DNA of 5,748 bases from Salaquimonas sp. (GTDB lineage: Bacteria > Pseudomonadota > Alphaproteobacteria > Rhizobiales > Rhizobiaceae), in the NCBI GenBank assembly GCA_024639745.1, contig JAHEHW010000136.1, forward strand, positions 1-5,748, in the 5' to 3' direction. The position numbers and the translations under genes were made by a program. Shown piece after piece: positions 1-5,211 of the stretch. The notes under the pieces were generated by a model. That model was not told the origin of the DNA, did no database searches, and was given only the letters and a program-made list of their open reading frames with translations. Every line of letters starts with the position of its first letter. The first letter of the stretch is position 1.

Positions 1-104
1 ATCGGCGGCCTCCTGACGCGCTGTCCTTCAGCTTTTTACCTGTCCTCATACATGGGAAAAAACCGTACATGACCTCAGCAAGCGAGAAACACCGGACCAG
101 AAAA
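1..104. other. Unassigned flank downstream of dcd
   Basis: No gene is supported here. On the plus strand a short hairpin (GCTG at 20-23, CAGC at 29-32, 5-nt loop) is followed by five T residues at 33-37. It could be a weak terminator for a plus-strand gene lying upstream of the window, but a 4-bp stem is too short to be persuasive. No clear hairpin with a T-run follows the dcd stop on the minus strand. The T-run there (the A-run at 57-62 on the plus strand) has no good stem beside it. Confidence 0.4.
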
Positions 105-1193
105 TCAGCGGAAGTGTTTGGACAGCTTCAGGCCTTGCGCCTGATAGTTCGAACCGAGGCCGTAACCGTAAACCCGCTCTGGCCTTTCCAGCATGGCCTC
201 GTAGACAAGGCGACCTACCAGTTGGCCGTGCTCGAGGATAAACGGCACTTCGTGGCTGCGAACTTCTAGCACACCCCGCGCACCCTCGCCGCCGGCTTCG
301 ATATTGCCGAATCCCGGATCGAAGAACCCCGCGTAATGCACTCTGAACTCGCCAACCAGAGGGTCGAAAGGCACCATTTCCGCGGCATAATCCGGAGGAA
401 CGTGTAGCGCTTCGCGGGAAACCAGAATATAGAATTCATTGGGATCAAGGATGATCTCTCGGTTCTTGCCGGCATAAATCGGTTCCCAAAATTCGGTCCG
501 GTCCAATCCCGCCTTGCGGTCAACATCGACTACGGCCGTATGGCGCTTGCCGCGATAACCGACGAGACCCGTCTTATCGCCCGTCAAATCGATCGAAACG
601 CCAATCCCCCTGGCGTGAATGTTCGGGGCGGCGGTCGTGACGAGGGTCTCGCGCTCGTGCAGCGCGAGGAGCGCATTGTTGTCAAGGCTCGAGTCGCCAC
701 GGCGAAAGCGTACCTGAGCAAGTCGCGAACCCGTCCGTACCAACACCGGAAACGTGCTCGGGCTGATCTCTAGATAGAGCGGACCTTCATAACCGGCCGG
801 TATGCGATCAAAGCTTCCGGAATGGTCGCAAATCACCCTGGTAAAGATATCGAGGCGCCCCGTGGAACTTTTGGGATTGGCAGAAGCCGAGATATCCTTG
901 GGCAAGCAGAGGCTCTCCATAAGTGGCACGATGTAGACGCAACCGGTCTCGAGGACAGCGCCGTCTGACAAGTCGATCTCATGAAATGTCAGGCGTTCGA
1001 GTTTTTCCTCGACCGTGGCGTTGCCGGGGAGGAAGGAAGCCCGCACCCTGAACGCCTTTATCCCCAACCGAAGATCGAGACTTGCGGGCTGGATCTGGTG
1101 TTCGTCGAGCGGCGCCCTTGAGGCAAGCGCTCCCTGCTCGAATAACCGGTTGATGTGACTATCGGGCAGAATGCCCGCCGCTTTCGTCGTCAT
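105..1193 (-). CDS. dcd: dCTP deaminase, two-domain rhizobial type
   Basis: Cytosolic enzyme predicted to deaminate dCTP to dUTP, feeding dUMP and thymidylate synthesis. The 362-residue protein is about twice the length of E. coli Dcd and reads as two tandem copies of the dCTP deaminase/dUTPase-like fold. The N-terminal copy has the family signature QIQPASLDLRLG (33-44), the phosphate-binding/catalytic SSTGR (109-113) and YLEIS with the expected catalytic Glu at 142. The C-terminal copy (about 245-335) repeats the layout, with DPGFG at 292-296 and LEV with Glu310, but lacks an SSxGR equivalent. I chose the ATG at 1191-1193. An in-frame TTG at 1206-1208 would add five residues but has no ribosome binding site, whereas the ATG has a weak AGAAG upstream and gives an N-terminus (MTTKAAGILPD) typical of the rhizobial family as I recall it. 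The gene is divergent from metZ. Identity is confident; monofunctional versus bifunctional (deaminase/dUTPase) activity cannot be read from sequence. Confidence 0.93.
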   Translation of the reverse strand: MTTKAAGILPDSHINRLFEQGALASRAPLDEHQIQPASLDLRLGIKAFRVRASFLPGNATVEEKLERLTFHEIDLSDGAVLETGCVYIVPLMESLCLPKDISASANPKSSTGRLDIFTRVICDHSGSFDRIPAGYEGPLYLEISPSTFPVLVRTGSRLAQVRFRRGDSSLDNNALLALHERETLVTTAAPNIHARGIGVSIDLTGDKTGLVGYRGKRHTAVVDVDRKAGLDRTEFWEPIYAGKNREIILDPNEFYILVSREALHVPPDYAAEMVPFDPLVGEFRVHYAGFFDPGFGNIEAGGEGARGVLEVRSHEVPFILEHGQLVGRLVYEAMLERPERVYGYGLGSNYQAQGLKLSKHFR

Positions 1194-1242
1194 AATCGCT
1201 TCTGGCAATAGCTGGTACTGTTGATAAAGGTCTAAAGGATGA

Positions 1243-1279
1243 AGTGATTGACGAAAACCGGTTTCGGGCGTAAATCACT
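1243..1279. repeat. Nested inverted repeats in the dcd-metZ intergenic region
   Basis: A 7-bp perfect inverted repeat, AGTGATT (1243-1249) and AATCACT (1273-1279), flanks a 10-bp perfect palindrome, AAACCGGTTT (1255-1264). The two dyads are nearly concentric and cover the proposed metZ promoter, so they could be an operator. AAACCGGTTT-like strings are, as I recall, common between rhizobial genes, so the inner palindrome may be a dispersed motif rather than a specific site. Confidence 0.45.
1248..1276 (+). promoter_or_regulatory. Possible metZ promoter
   Basis: TTGACG (1248-1253) is a good -35 match. It lies 17 bp from TAAATC (1271-1276), a weak -10 with three of six consensus positions. Transcription would begin near 1283, just ahead of the SAM-II aptamer, which is where a riboswitch transcript should start. 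A better-looking -10 (GATAAT, 1280-1285) has no matching -35 at normal spacing. The assignment is inferred from pattern and position. Confidence 0.45.
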
Positions 1280-1287
1280 GATAATTC

Positions 1288-1347
1288 TCTCGTGGTGATT
1301 TGGGCCGGCCGGCTTGCAGCCACGTTAAACAAGTTGCTAAAAGGGCC
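1288..1347 (+). ncRNA. SAM-II (SAM-alpha/metA) riboswitch aptamer
   Basis: The segment carries the hallmark strings of this alphaproteobacterial class: CGTGGTGATTT (1291-1301), GGCTTGCAGCCACG (1311-1324), TTAAACAAG (1325-1333) and GCTAAA (1336-1341). P1 pairs 1291-1295 (CGTGG) with 1320-1324 (CCACG). The pseudoknot helix P2 pairs 1310-1316 (CGGCTTG) with 1330-1336 (CAAGTTG), with two G-U wobbles, giving the expected H-type pseudoknot. The class binds S-adenosylmethionine and turns off methionine-pathway genes, here metZ about 50 nt downstream. In many SAM-II leaders the 3' end of the aptamer includes the ribosome binding site. Here the SD lies beyond a separate terminator hairpin, suggesting control at the level of transcription. 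Exact ends are approximate. Confidence 0.93.
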
Positions 1348-1352
1348 GTGAG

Positions 1353-1386
1353 AAAACCGGCTAGCGACATCGCGGCCGGTTTTTTT
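1353..1386 (+). terminator. Intrinsic terminator in the metZ leader (attenuator)
   Basis: A perfect 9-bp stem, AAAACCGGC (1353-1361) with GCCGGTTTT (1375-1383), encloses a 13-nt loop that can add a small GCG/CGC helix (1364-1366 with 1371-1373). It runs into seven T residues (1380-1386). It lies between the SAM-II aptamer and the metZ start, so it most likely stops transcription when SAM is bound. The 3' arm can instead pair with 1302-1311 of the aptamer. The hairpin is seen directly; the attenuation role is inferred. Confidence 0.82.
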
Positions 1387-1391
1387 GGAGG
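1387..1391 (+). promoter_or_regulatory. metZ ribosome binding site
   Basis: GGAGG lies six bases before the ATG at 1398 and begins immediately after the terminator T-run. It is a strong Shine-Dalgarno sequence and fixes the metZ start. Its position means that any transcript ended by the hairpin lacks the ribosome binding site. Confidence 0.85.
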
Positions 1392-1397
1392 CACAGG

Positions 1398-2597
1398 ATG
1401 TCTGAGAAACAGGGTCAATCTTCATGGCAGCCGGAAACCAATCTGGTTCACGGCGGGACATGGCGTTCGTCACTCGGCGAAACCTCGGAAGCGCTCTTTC
1501 TGACTCAGGGCTTTGTCTATGACAGTGCAGAGTCGGCTGAAGCACGTTTCAAGAGCGAGGAGGAAGGCTTTATCTACTCCCGCTACGGGAACCCGACCGT
1601 CCAGATGTTCGAACAACGCATGTGCATGCTTGAAGGCGCTGAAGACGCGCGGGCAACGGCATCCGGAATGGCCGCCGTCTCGAGCGCCATCGGCTGTCAA
1701 TTGCAGCAAGGGGATCACATCCTTTCAGCCAAGGCGCTTTTCGGCTCCTGCCGTTTCATTGTCGAGAAACTGATGCCATCTTATGGCGTGGAATGCACGC
1801 TGGTTGACGGTAAAGACCTCGCTGCCTGGAAAGCTGCCATTCGCCCCAACACAAAAGTCTTTTTTCTCGAAACGCCGACCAATCCGACGATGGAATTGTG
1901 CGATCTTGAAGCCATCGCGGACCTCGCTCATGAATCCGGGGCAAGACTCGTCGTTGACAATGTCTTCGCCACCCCGATGCTGCAGCGGCCCCTGGAGCTA
2001 GGGGCAGATGTTGTCGTTTACTCGGCAACCAAACACATCGATGGTCAGGGACGCTGTCTCGGCGGTATCGTTCTTTCCTCAAAAGAATGGATCGATGAAA
2101 ATCTGCATGACTATTTCCGCCATACGGGACCAAGCCTTAGCCCGTTCAACGCCTGGGTATTGCTTAAGGGTCTGGAAACGCTGCCGCTTCGCATCCGGCA
2201 GCAGACCGAAACGGCAACAAGGATAGCGAACTTCCTTTCAGAGCACAAATCGGTGCGGCGCGTCATCTATCCCGGGCATCCGAGTCACCCGCAATACGAA
2301 CTTGCGACACGTCAGATGAAAGGCGGTTCAACGCTGGTTTCCTTCGAGTTGGATGGTGGAAAATCGGAAGCTTTTGCTTTCGAAAACGCTCTCGGGATCA
2401 TCGGCATCTCCAACAACCTCGGTGACGCGAAAAGTCTGGTCACGCACCCGGCGACAACCACGCACAAGAATCTGTCACAGAAAGATCGGGATGAACTGGG
2501 GATTTCGGCCGGTCTCATCCGATTGTCCCTGGGACTTGAGAACAGCGATGACCTGATGATCGATATAGACCAGTCGCTCGCCAAAGCCTTTGCTTAA
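1398..2597 (+). CDS. metZ: O-succinylhomoserine sulfhydrylase
   Basis: PLP-dependent cytosolic enzyme of the Cys/Met metabolism family. It is predicted to convert O-succinylhomoserine plus sulfide to homocysteine, bypassing cystathionine. The 399-residue length is normal. Visible landmarks are YSRYGNPT (60-67), which contributes PLP-phosphate and substrate contacts, the cofactor-ring Asp187 in VVDNVFATP, the Schiff-base Lys212 in SATKHIDGQGR, the substrate-loop motif SLVTHPATTTH (346-356) and the carboxylate-binding Arg375 in GLIRLSLG. The ATKHIDGQGRCLGG form and the upstream SAM-II riboswitch favour MetZ over cystathionine gamma-synthase or O-acetylhomoserine sulfhydrylase, though acyl-donor preference (succinyl versus acetyl) cannot be proved from sequence. 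The start has a strong GGAGG. The gene is preceded by its own riboswitch and attenuator, and ends 9 bp from a convergent gene. Confidence 0.93.
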   Translation: MSEKQGQSSWQPETNLVHGGTWRSSLGETSEALFLTQGFVYDSAESAEARFKSEEEGFIYSRYGNPTVQMFEQRMCMLEGAEDARATASGMAAVSSAIGCQLQQGDHILSAKALFGSCRFIVEKLMPSYGVECTLVDGKDLAAWKAAIRPNTKVFFLETPTNPTMELCDLEAIADLAHESGARLVVDNVFATPMLQRPLELGADVVVYSATKHIDGQGRCLGGIVLSSKEWIDENLHDYFRHTGPSLSPFNAWVLLKGLETLPLRIRQQTETATRIANFLSEHKSVRRVIYPGHPSHPQYELATRQMKGGSTLVSFELDGGKSEAFAFENALGIIGISNNLGDAKSLVTHPATTTHKNLSQKDRDELGISAGLIRLSLGLENSDDLMIDIDQSLAKAFA

Positions 2598-2601
2598 GGC
2601 T
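2583..2601 (-). terminator. Possible weak terminator for the CDP-alcohol transferase gene
   Basis: AGCCTT (2585-2590) and AAGGCT (2596-2601) form a 6-bp stem with a 5-nt loop that straddles the metZ stop codon. Read on the minus strand the stem is followed by only a short T stretch (three T including the last stem base). It is the only hairpin seen at this convergent junction. The short stem and T-run make termination doubtful. Confidence 0.3.
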
Positions 2602-2606
2602 GCGCC

Positions 2607-3221
2607 CTATCGATCCTTGATAAGGTCTTGCGCCTGAAGGATTCGCGCGAGCGCCGTATACAGGCAGACTGCCGCGAACGCCCAAGCCAGTAACGGGAAC
2701 CACTCAGGGAATACGCAGGCGGCGGCGAATACCGCGATGGTTTCGGTCGCTTCTGCGAGCCCGGTGGTGAAATATATCGATTTCGTGCCGCGGGCGTTGG
2801 ACGACAATTTTCGCTTTTCCGCCATGACTGAGAAGGCCAGAAAGCTGGCGCCGTTGACATAGAAAGAAAAAATCAGCGCAGCGCCGGCCAATGCGTTTTG
2901 CTCCATATCAGCCAGTATGAAACCAAGTGGGATTATTCCGTAAAACACAAAATCGAGGACGATATCGAGGAAGCCGCCAAAATCGGTCACCCTCCCGCTG
3001 ACTTTCGCAAGAGAGCCGTCCAGCCCGTCGAAAAGCCTACTAAGAAGAAGAAAGAAAAGTCCGGTGAGGAAATAACCAGCACCAATGGCGCAAGCCGCGA
3101 CAACACCGATGCAAAGCGCCACGACCGTGATCTGGTTCGGCGTTATTCTCCAATATGTCAGTTGTCGTGCAGCCGACAGCAGCATGGGGTCGAGAAGGTT
3201 GCGGGCTTTTCCGTCGAACAT
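2607..3221 (-). CDS. CDP-alcohol phosphatidyltransferase family membrane protein
   Basis: Predicted integral inner-membrane enzyme that transfers a phosphatidyl or related phospho-group from a CDP-linked donor to an alcohol acceptor. The family motif D-x2-D-G-x2-A-R-x8-G-x3-D-x3-D is present at 65-90: Asp65, Asp68, Gly69, Ala72, Gly82, Asp86 and the catalytic-base Asp90. The usual Arg after Ala is Lys73. Hydrophobic segments lie near 31-51, 51-63, 86-104, 110-134, 156-171 and 175-195, fitting the six-helix fold. I chose the ATG at 3219-3221 (204 residues) because AAGGGAAAGG sits just upstream. An in-frame ATG at 3246-3248 adds nine residues but has no ribosome binding site. The acceptor is unknown: the sequence does not clearly identify PgsA, PssA or Pcs, and it is shorter than phosphatidylcholine synthase. 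It diverges from apaG and converges on metZ. Confidence 0.85.
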   Translation of the reverse strand: MFDGKARNLLDPMLLSAARQLTYWRITPNQITVVALCIGVVAACAIGAGYFLTGLFFLLLSRLFDGLDGSLAKVSGRVTDFGGFLDIVLDFVFYGIIPLGFILADMEQNALAGAALIFSFYVNGASFLAFSVMAEKRKLSSNARGTKSIYFTTGLAEATETIAVFAAACVFPEWFPLLAWAFAAVCLYTALARILQAQDLIKDR

Positions 3222-3335
3222 ATTGCCTTTCCCTTGCAGATCATCCATCCAGTTTTGGCAATTGGCCGAAACGGCTCTGGCGATCAGCTTTCCAAAACGC
3301 TAGGTTCGGACGATGTTTCTCATGGAGCTCTTATC
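3222..3335. promoter_or_regulatory. Divergent intergenic region
   Basis: These 114 bp must hold the promoters of both the CDP-alcohol transferase gene and apaG-trkH. TTGGCA at 3255-3260 could be a -35 for apaG, but no acceptable -10 lies at normal spacing, so I do not place a promoter. A short direct repeat of TTGG (in TTGGCAATTGGCC) is visible near 3255-3267. The ribosome binding site for apaG is GGAG at 3324-3327. Confidence 0.35.
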
Positions 3336-3728
3336 ATGTATCGCGAAATGACCGAAGGCATAGAGGTCACGGTCCTGCCCGTATACATCGACGAAAGATC
3401 GGACCCCGGGGAGCACCGTTATTTCTGGGCCTATCAGGTTCAGATCGAAAACAAGGGAGCAGATACGATCCAGCTCATCAACCGTTTCTGGACGATTACC
3501 GACGGCAACGGCGCCGTCGAAGAAGTCTATGGGCCGGGTGTTATTGGCGAACAACCGGTCCTTTCCCCCGGCGAACGGTTTGAATATACTAGCGGATGCC
3601 CTCTGACCACGCCTTCCGGCATCATGGTGGGGCACTATGAGATGCAGCGCGGAGATGGCGAACTGCTGCTGATCAAGATACCGGCCTTTTCACTGGACCT
3701 TCCAGATGCCGACCCAAGCGTTAACTAA
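3336..3728 (+). CDS. apaG: ApaG (Co2+/Mg2+ efflux-associated) family protein
   Basis: A 130-residue single-domain protein of the ApaG/DUF525 family, a beta-sandwich fold of uncertain biochemical role historically linked to the E. coli apaH operon and to metal resistance. Visible family features are the N-terminal stretch GIEVTVLPVYI (8-18), the glycine motif GPGVIG (66-71), SGCPLTTPSGIMVGHY (86-101) and the C-terminal PAFSLD (116-121). The length is typical of rhizobial ApaG. The start is set by GGAG (3324-3327) eight bases upstream and by family alignment. The frame stays open for 146 further codons upstream (from 2898), but that part is antisense to the phosphotransferase gene and has no ApaG character. 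The 3' end overlaps trkH by 23 bp, so the two are probably cotranscribed. Confidence 0.93.
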   Translation: MYREMTEGIEVTVLPVYIDERSDPGEHRYFWAYQVQIENKGADTIQLINRFWTITDGNGAVEEVYGPGVIGEQPVLSPGERFEYTSGCPLTTPSGIMVGHYEMQRGDGELLLIKIPAFSLDLPDADPSVN

Positions 3729-5190
3729 ACGAGAGCCGGGCGGCTTCTTCGCTGCCATCAGGCCCATCATGCTCGTCAATGGTCTGCTGCTGACGACGCT
3801 GGGCGCCGCTATGCTATTGCCGGCGATCGTCGACCTCGTCGCGGAAAACGACGACTGGCAGGTATTCGCTTCGGCGGCAATCCTGACCATGCTGATCGGG
3901 GGTGGCCTCTATGGAGGCGCTCGCGGCACCGTCTCGGAGATGACGACGCGTCAGGCCTTTCTCATGGTCACGCTTGCCTGGATGCTACTGTCCCTTTTCG
4001 GCGCCCTGCCCTACCTCTGGTCGGGCGTCGTCCCCAGCTTTACCGACGCATATTTCGAGTCCATGTCAGGCATCACGACAACCGGCTCGACGGTGATTAC
4101 CGGGCTGGATTTCGCGCCACCCGGCATTCTGCTTTGGCGTGGTATTCAGCAATGGCTTGGCGGGCTCGGGATCATCGTCATGGCAGTTGCCGTTTTGCCG
4201 ATGCTTCAGATCGGCGGAATGCAGCTGTTCAAGATCGAGGCGTTCGACACGGCCGAAAAGATCATGCCGCGGGCAACGCAGATTTCCGGTTCGCTTACCC
4301 TCGTTTACATCTTCATCACGGGCTTGTGCATGATCGCATATCTGGCAGTTGGGTTGCGTATTGATGATGCCGTCATCCACGCGATGACAACGGTCGCAAC
4401 CGGCGGTTATTCGAGCAAGGATTCCTCGTTGGCCTATTTCGACAGCTTTTGGGTGGACGGCGTCGCAGCGTTTTTCATGGTAGCAGGATCGATACCTTTT
4501 ATCCTCTACGTTCAGGCGGTGCGCGGTAAACCACTGGACCTTTATCGCAACTCTCAGGTTCGCGTTTTCCTGGCCGTTTTGTTTGTTCTCGTGATGATCG
4601 GGTGGTGGTTGCATCCCGAACCGGAAAATCCCGTACTCGGGTTTTTCCATTCGCTATTGAACGTGACCTCGCTTGTGACGGGCACGGGATACACGACAAC
4701 CGATTACAATGCCTGGGGCTACGCCTCGCAGTTTTTTTTCTTCTGGATCATGTTCATCGGAGGGTGTGCCGGCTCAACCTCTTGCGGGATCAAGATTTTC
4801 CGTTTCCAGGTGCTTTTTGAAACCGTAAAACAGCACATAAAACAAACGCTTCAGCCCAATGGCGTTTTCATCATGCGCTACAATCACAAGATCCTGCGCG
4901 ATGACGTCTCGGCAGCGGTGATGAATTTCTTCTTTCTCTTCGCGATGGTTTTCGCGATCACTGCCACGACACTCAACCTTGCTGGACTGGATCTAATTAC
5001 AGCGGCATCGGCCGCAGCAACAGCCCTCGCCAACGTCGGCCCAGGCATGGGTGACGTCATCGGACCAACGGGAAATTTCAAAAGCCTCGAAGATCTGCCG
5101 AAATGGATTCTGATCGCTGCGATGCTTATCGGCCGGCTTGAATTGCTGACCGTTCTGGTTCTTTTCATTCCACGCTTCTGGCGCTACTGA
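3706..5190 (+). CDS. trkH: Trk-type potassium uptake membrane subunit
   Basis: Inner-membrane K+-translocating subunit of the Trk/Ktr superfamily. The 494 residues contain four M1-P-M2 repeats, each with a recognisable filter segment: ITTTGSTV (123-130), VATGGYS (230-236), TGTGYTT (325-331) and NVGPG (443-447). Other family landmarks are the QQWLGGLGI stretch (148-156), GGCAGSTSCGIK (352-363) in the third-repeat M2 region and the C-terminal IGRLELLTVL (475-484). Length and the QWLGGLGI and IGRLE motifs fit TrkH rather than the shorter KtrB. It would work with a cytosolic TrkA-type nucleotide-binding regulator, which is not in the window. The start at 3706 lies inside apaG with only a weak GGA upstream, suggesting translational coupling. 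A later Met at residue 22 (ATG at 3769) is possible but would remove part of the N-terminal region and has no better ribosome binding site. Confidence 0.94.
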   Translation: MPTQALTKREPGGFFAAIRPIMLVNGLLLTTLGAAMLLPAIVDLVAENDDWQVFASAAILTMLIGGGLYGGARGTVSEMTTRQAFLMVTLAWMLLSLFGALPYLWSGVVPSFTDAYFESMSGITTTGSTVITGLDFAPPGILLWRGIQQWLGGLGIIVMAVAVLPMLQIGGMQLFKIEAFDTAEKIMPRATQISGSLTLVYIFITGLCMIAYLAVGLRIDDAVIHAMTTVATGGYSSKDSSLAYFDSFWVDGVAAFFMVAGSIPFILYVQAVRGKPLDLYRNSQVRVFLAVLFVLVMIGWWLHPEPENPVLGFFHSLLNVTSLVTGTGYTTTDYNAWGYASQFFFFWIMFIGGCAGSTSCGIKIFRFQVLFETVKQHIKQTLQPNGVFIMRYNHKILRDDVSAAVMNFFFLFAMVFAITATTLNLAGLDLITAASAAATALANVGPGMGDVIGPTGNFKSLEDLPKWILIAAMLIGRLELLTVLVLFIPRFWRY

Positions 5191-5211
5191 AACGAGCGGA
5201 ACAGGGGGAAC

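Noticed and set aside
69..269. 66-codon plus-strand open frame over the 3' end of dcd
   Set aside because: Most of it is antisense to dcd and it has no recognisable SD or family features.
1194..1208. TTG start at 1206-1208 for dcd
   Set aside because: It has no ribosome binding site, and the ATG at 1191-1193 gives the expected family N-terminus.
3222..3248. ATG at 3246-3248 as start of the phosphotransferase gene
   Set aside because: No SD precedes it, while the ATG at 3219-3221 has AAGGGAAAGG just upstream.
2898..3335. Long plus-strand open frame running in phase into apaG, as if apaG had a 146-residue N-terminal extension
   Set aside because: The upstream part is largely antisense to the phosphotransferase gene, has a low-complexity Lys/Glu-rich composition and no ApaG similarity. 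The ATG at 3336 has a good SD and gives the family-standard 130 residues.
4066..4650. 194-codon minus-strand open frame inside trkH
   Set aside because: It is antisense to the well-supported trkH, has no recognisable domain and a shadow-frame composition.
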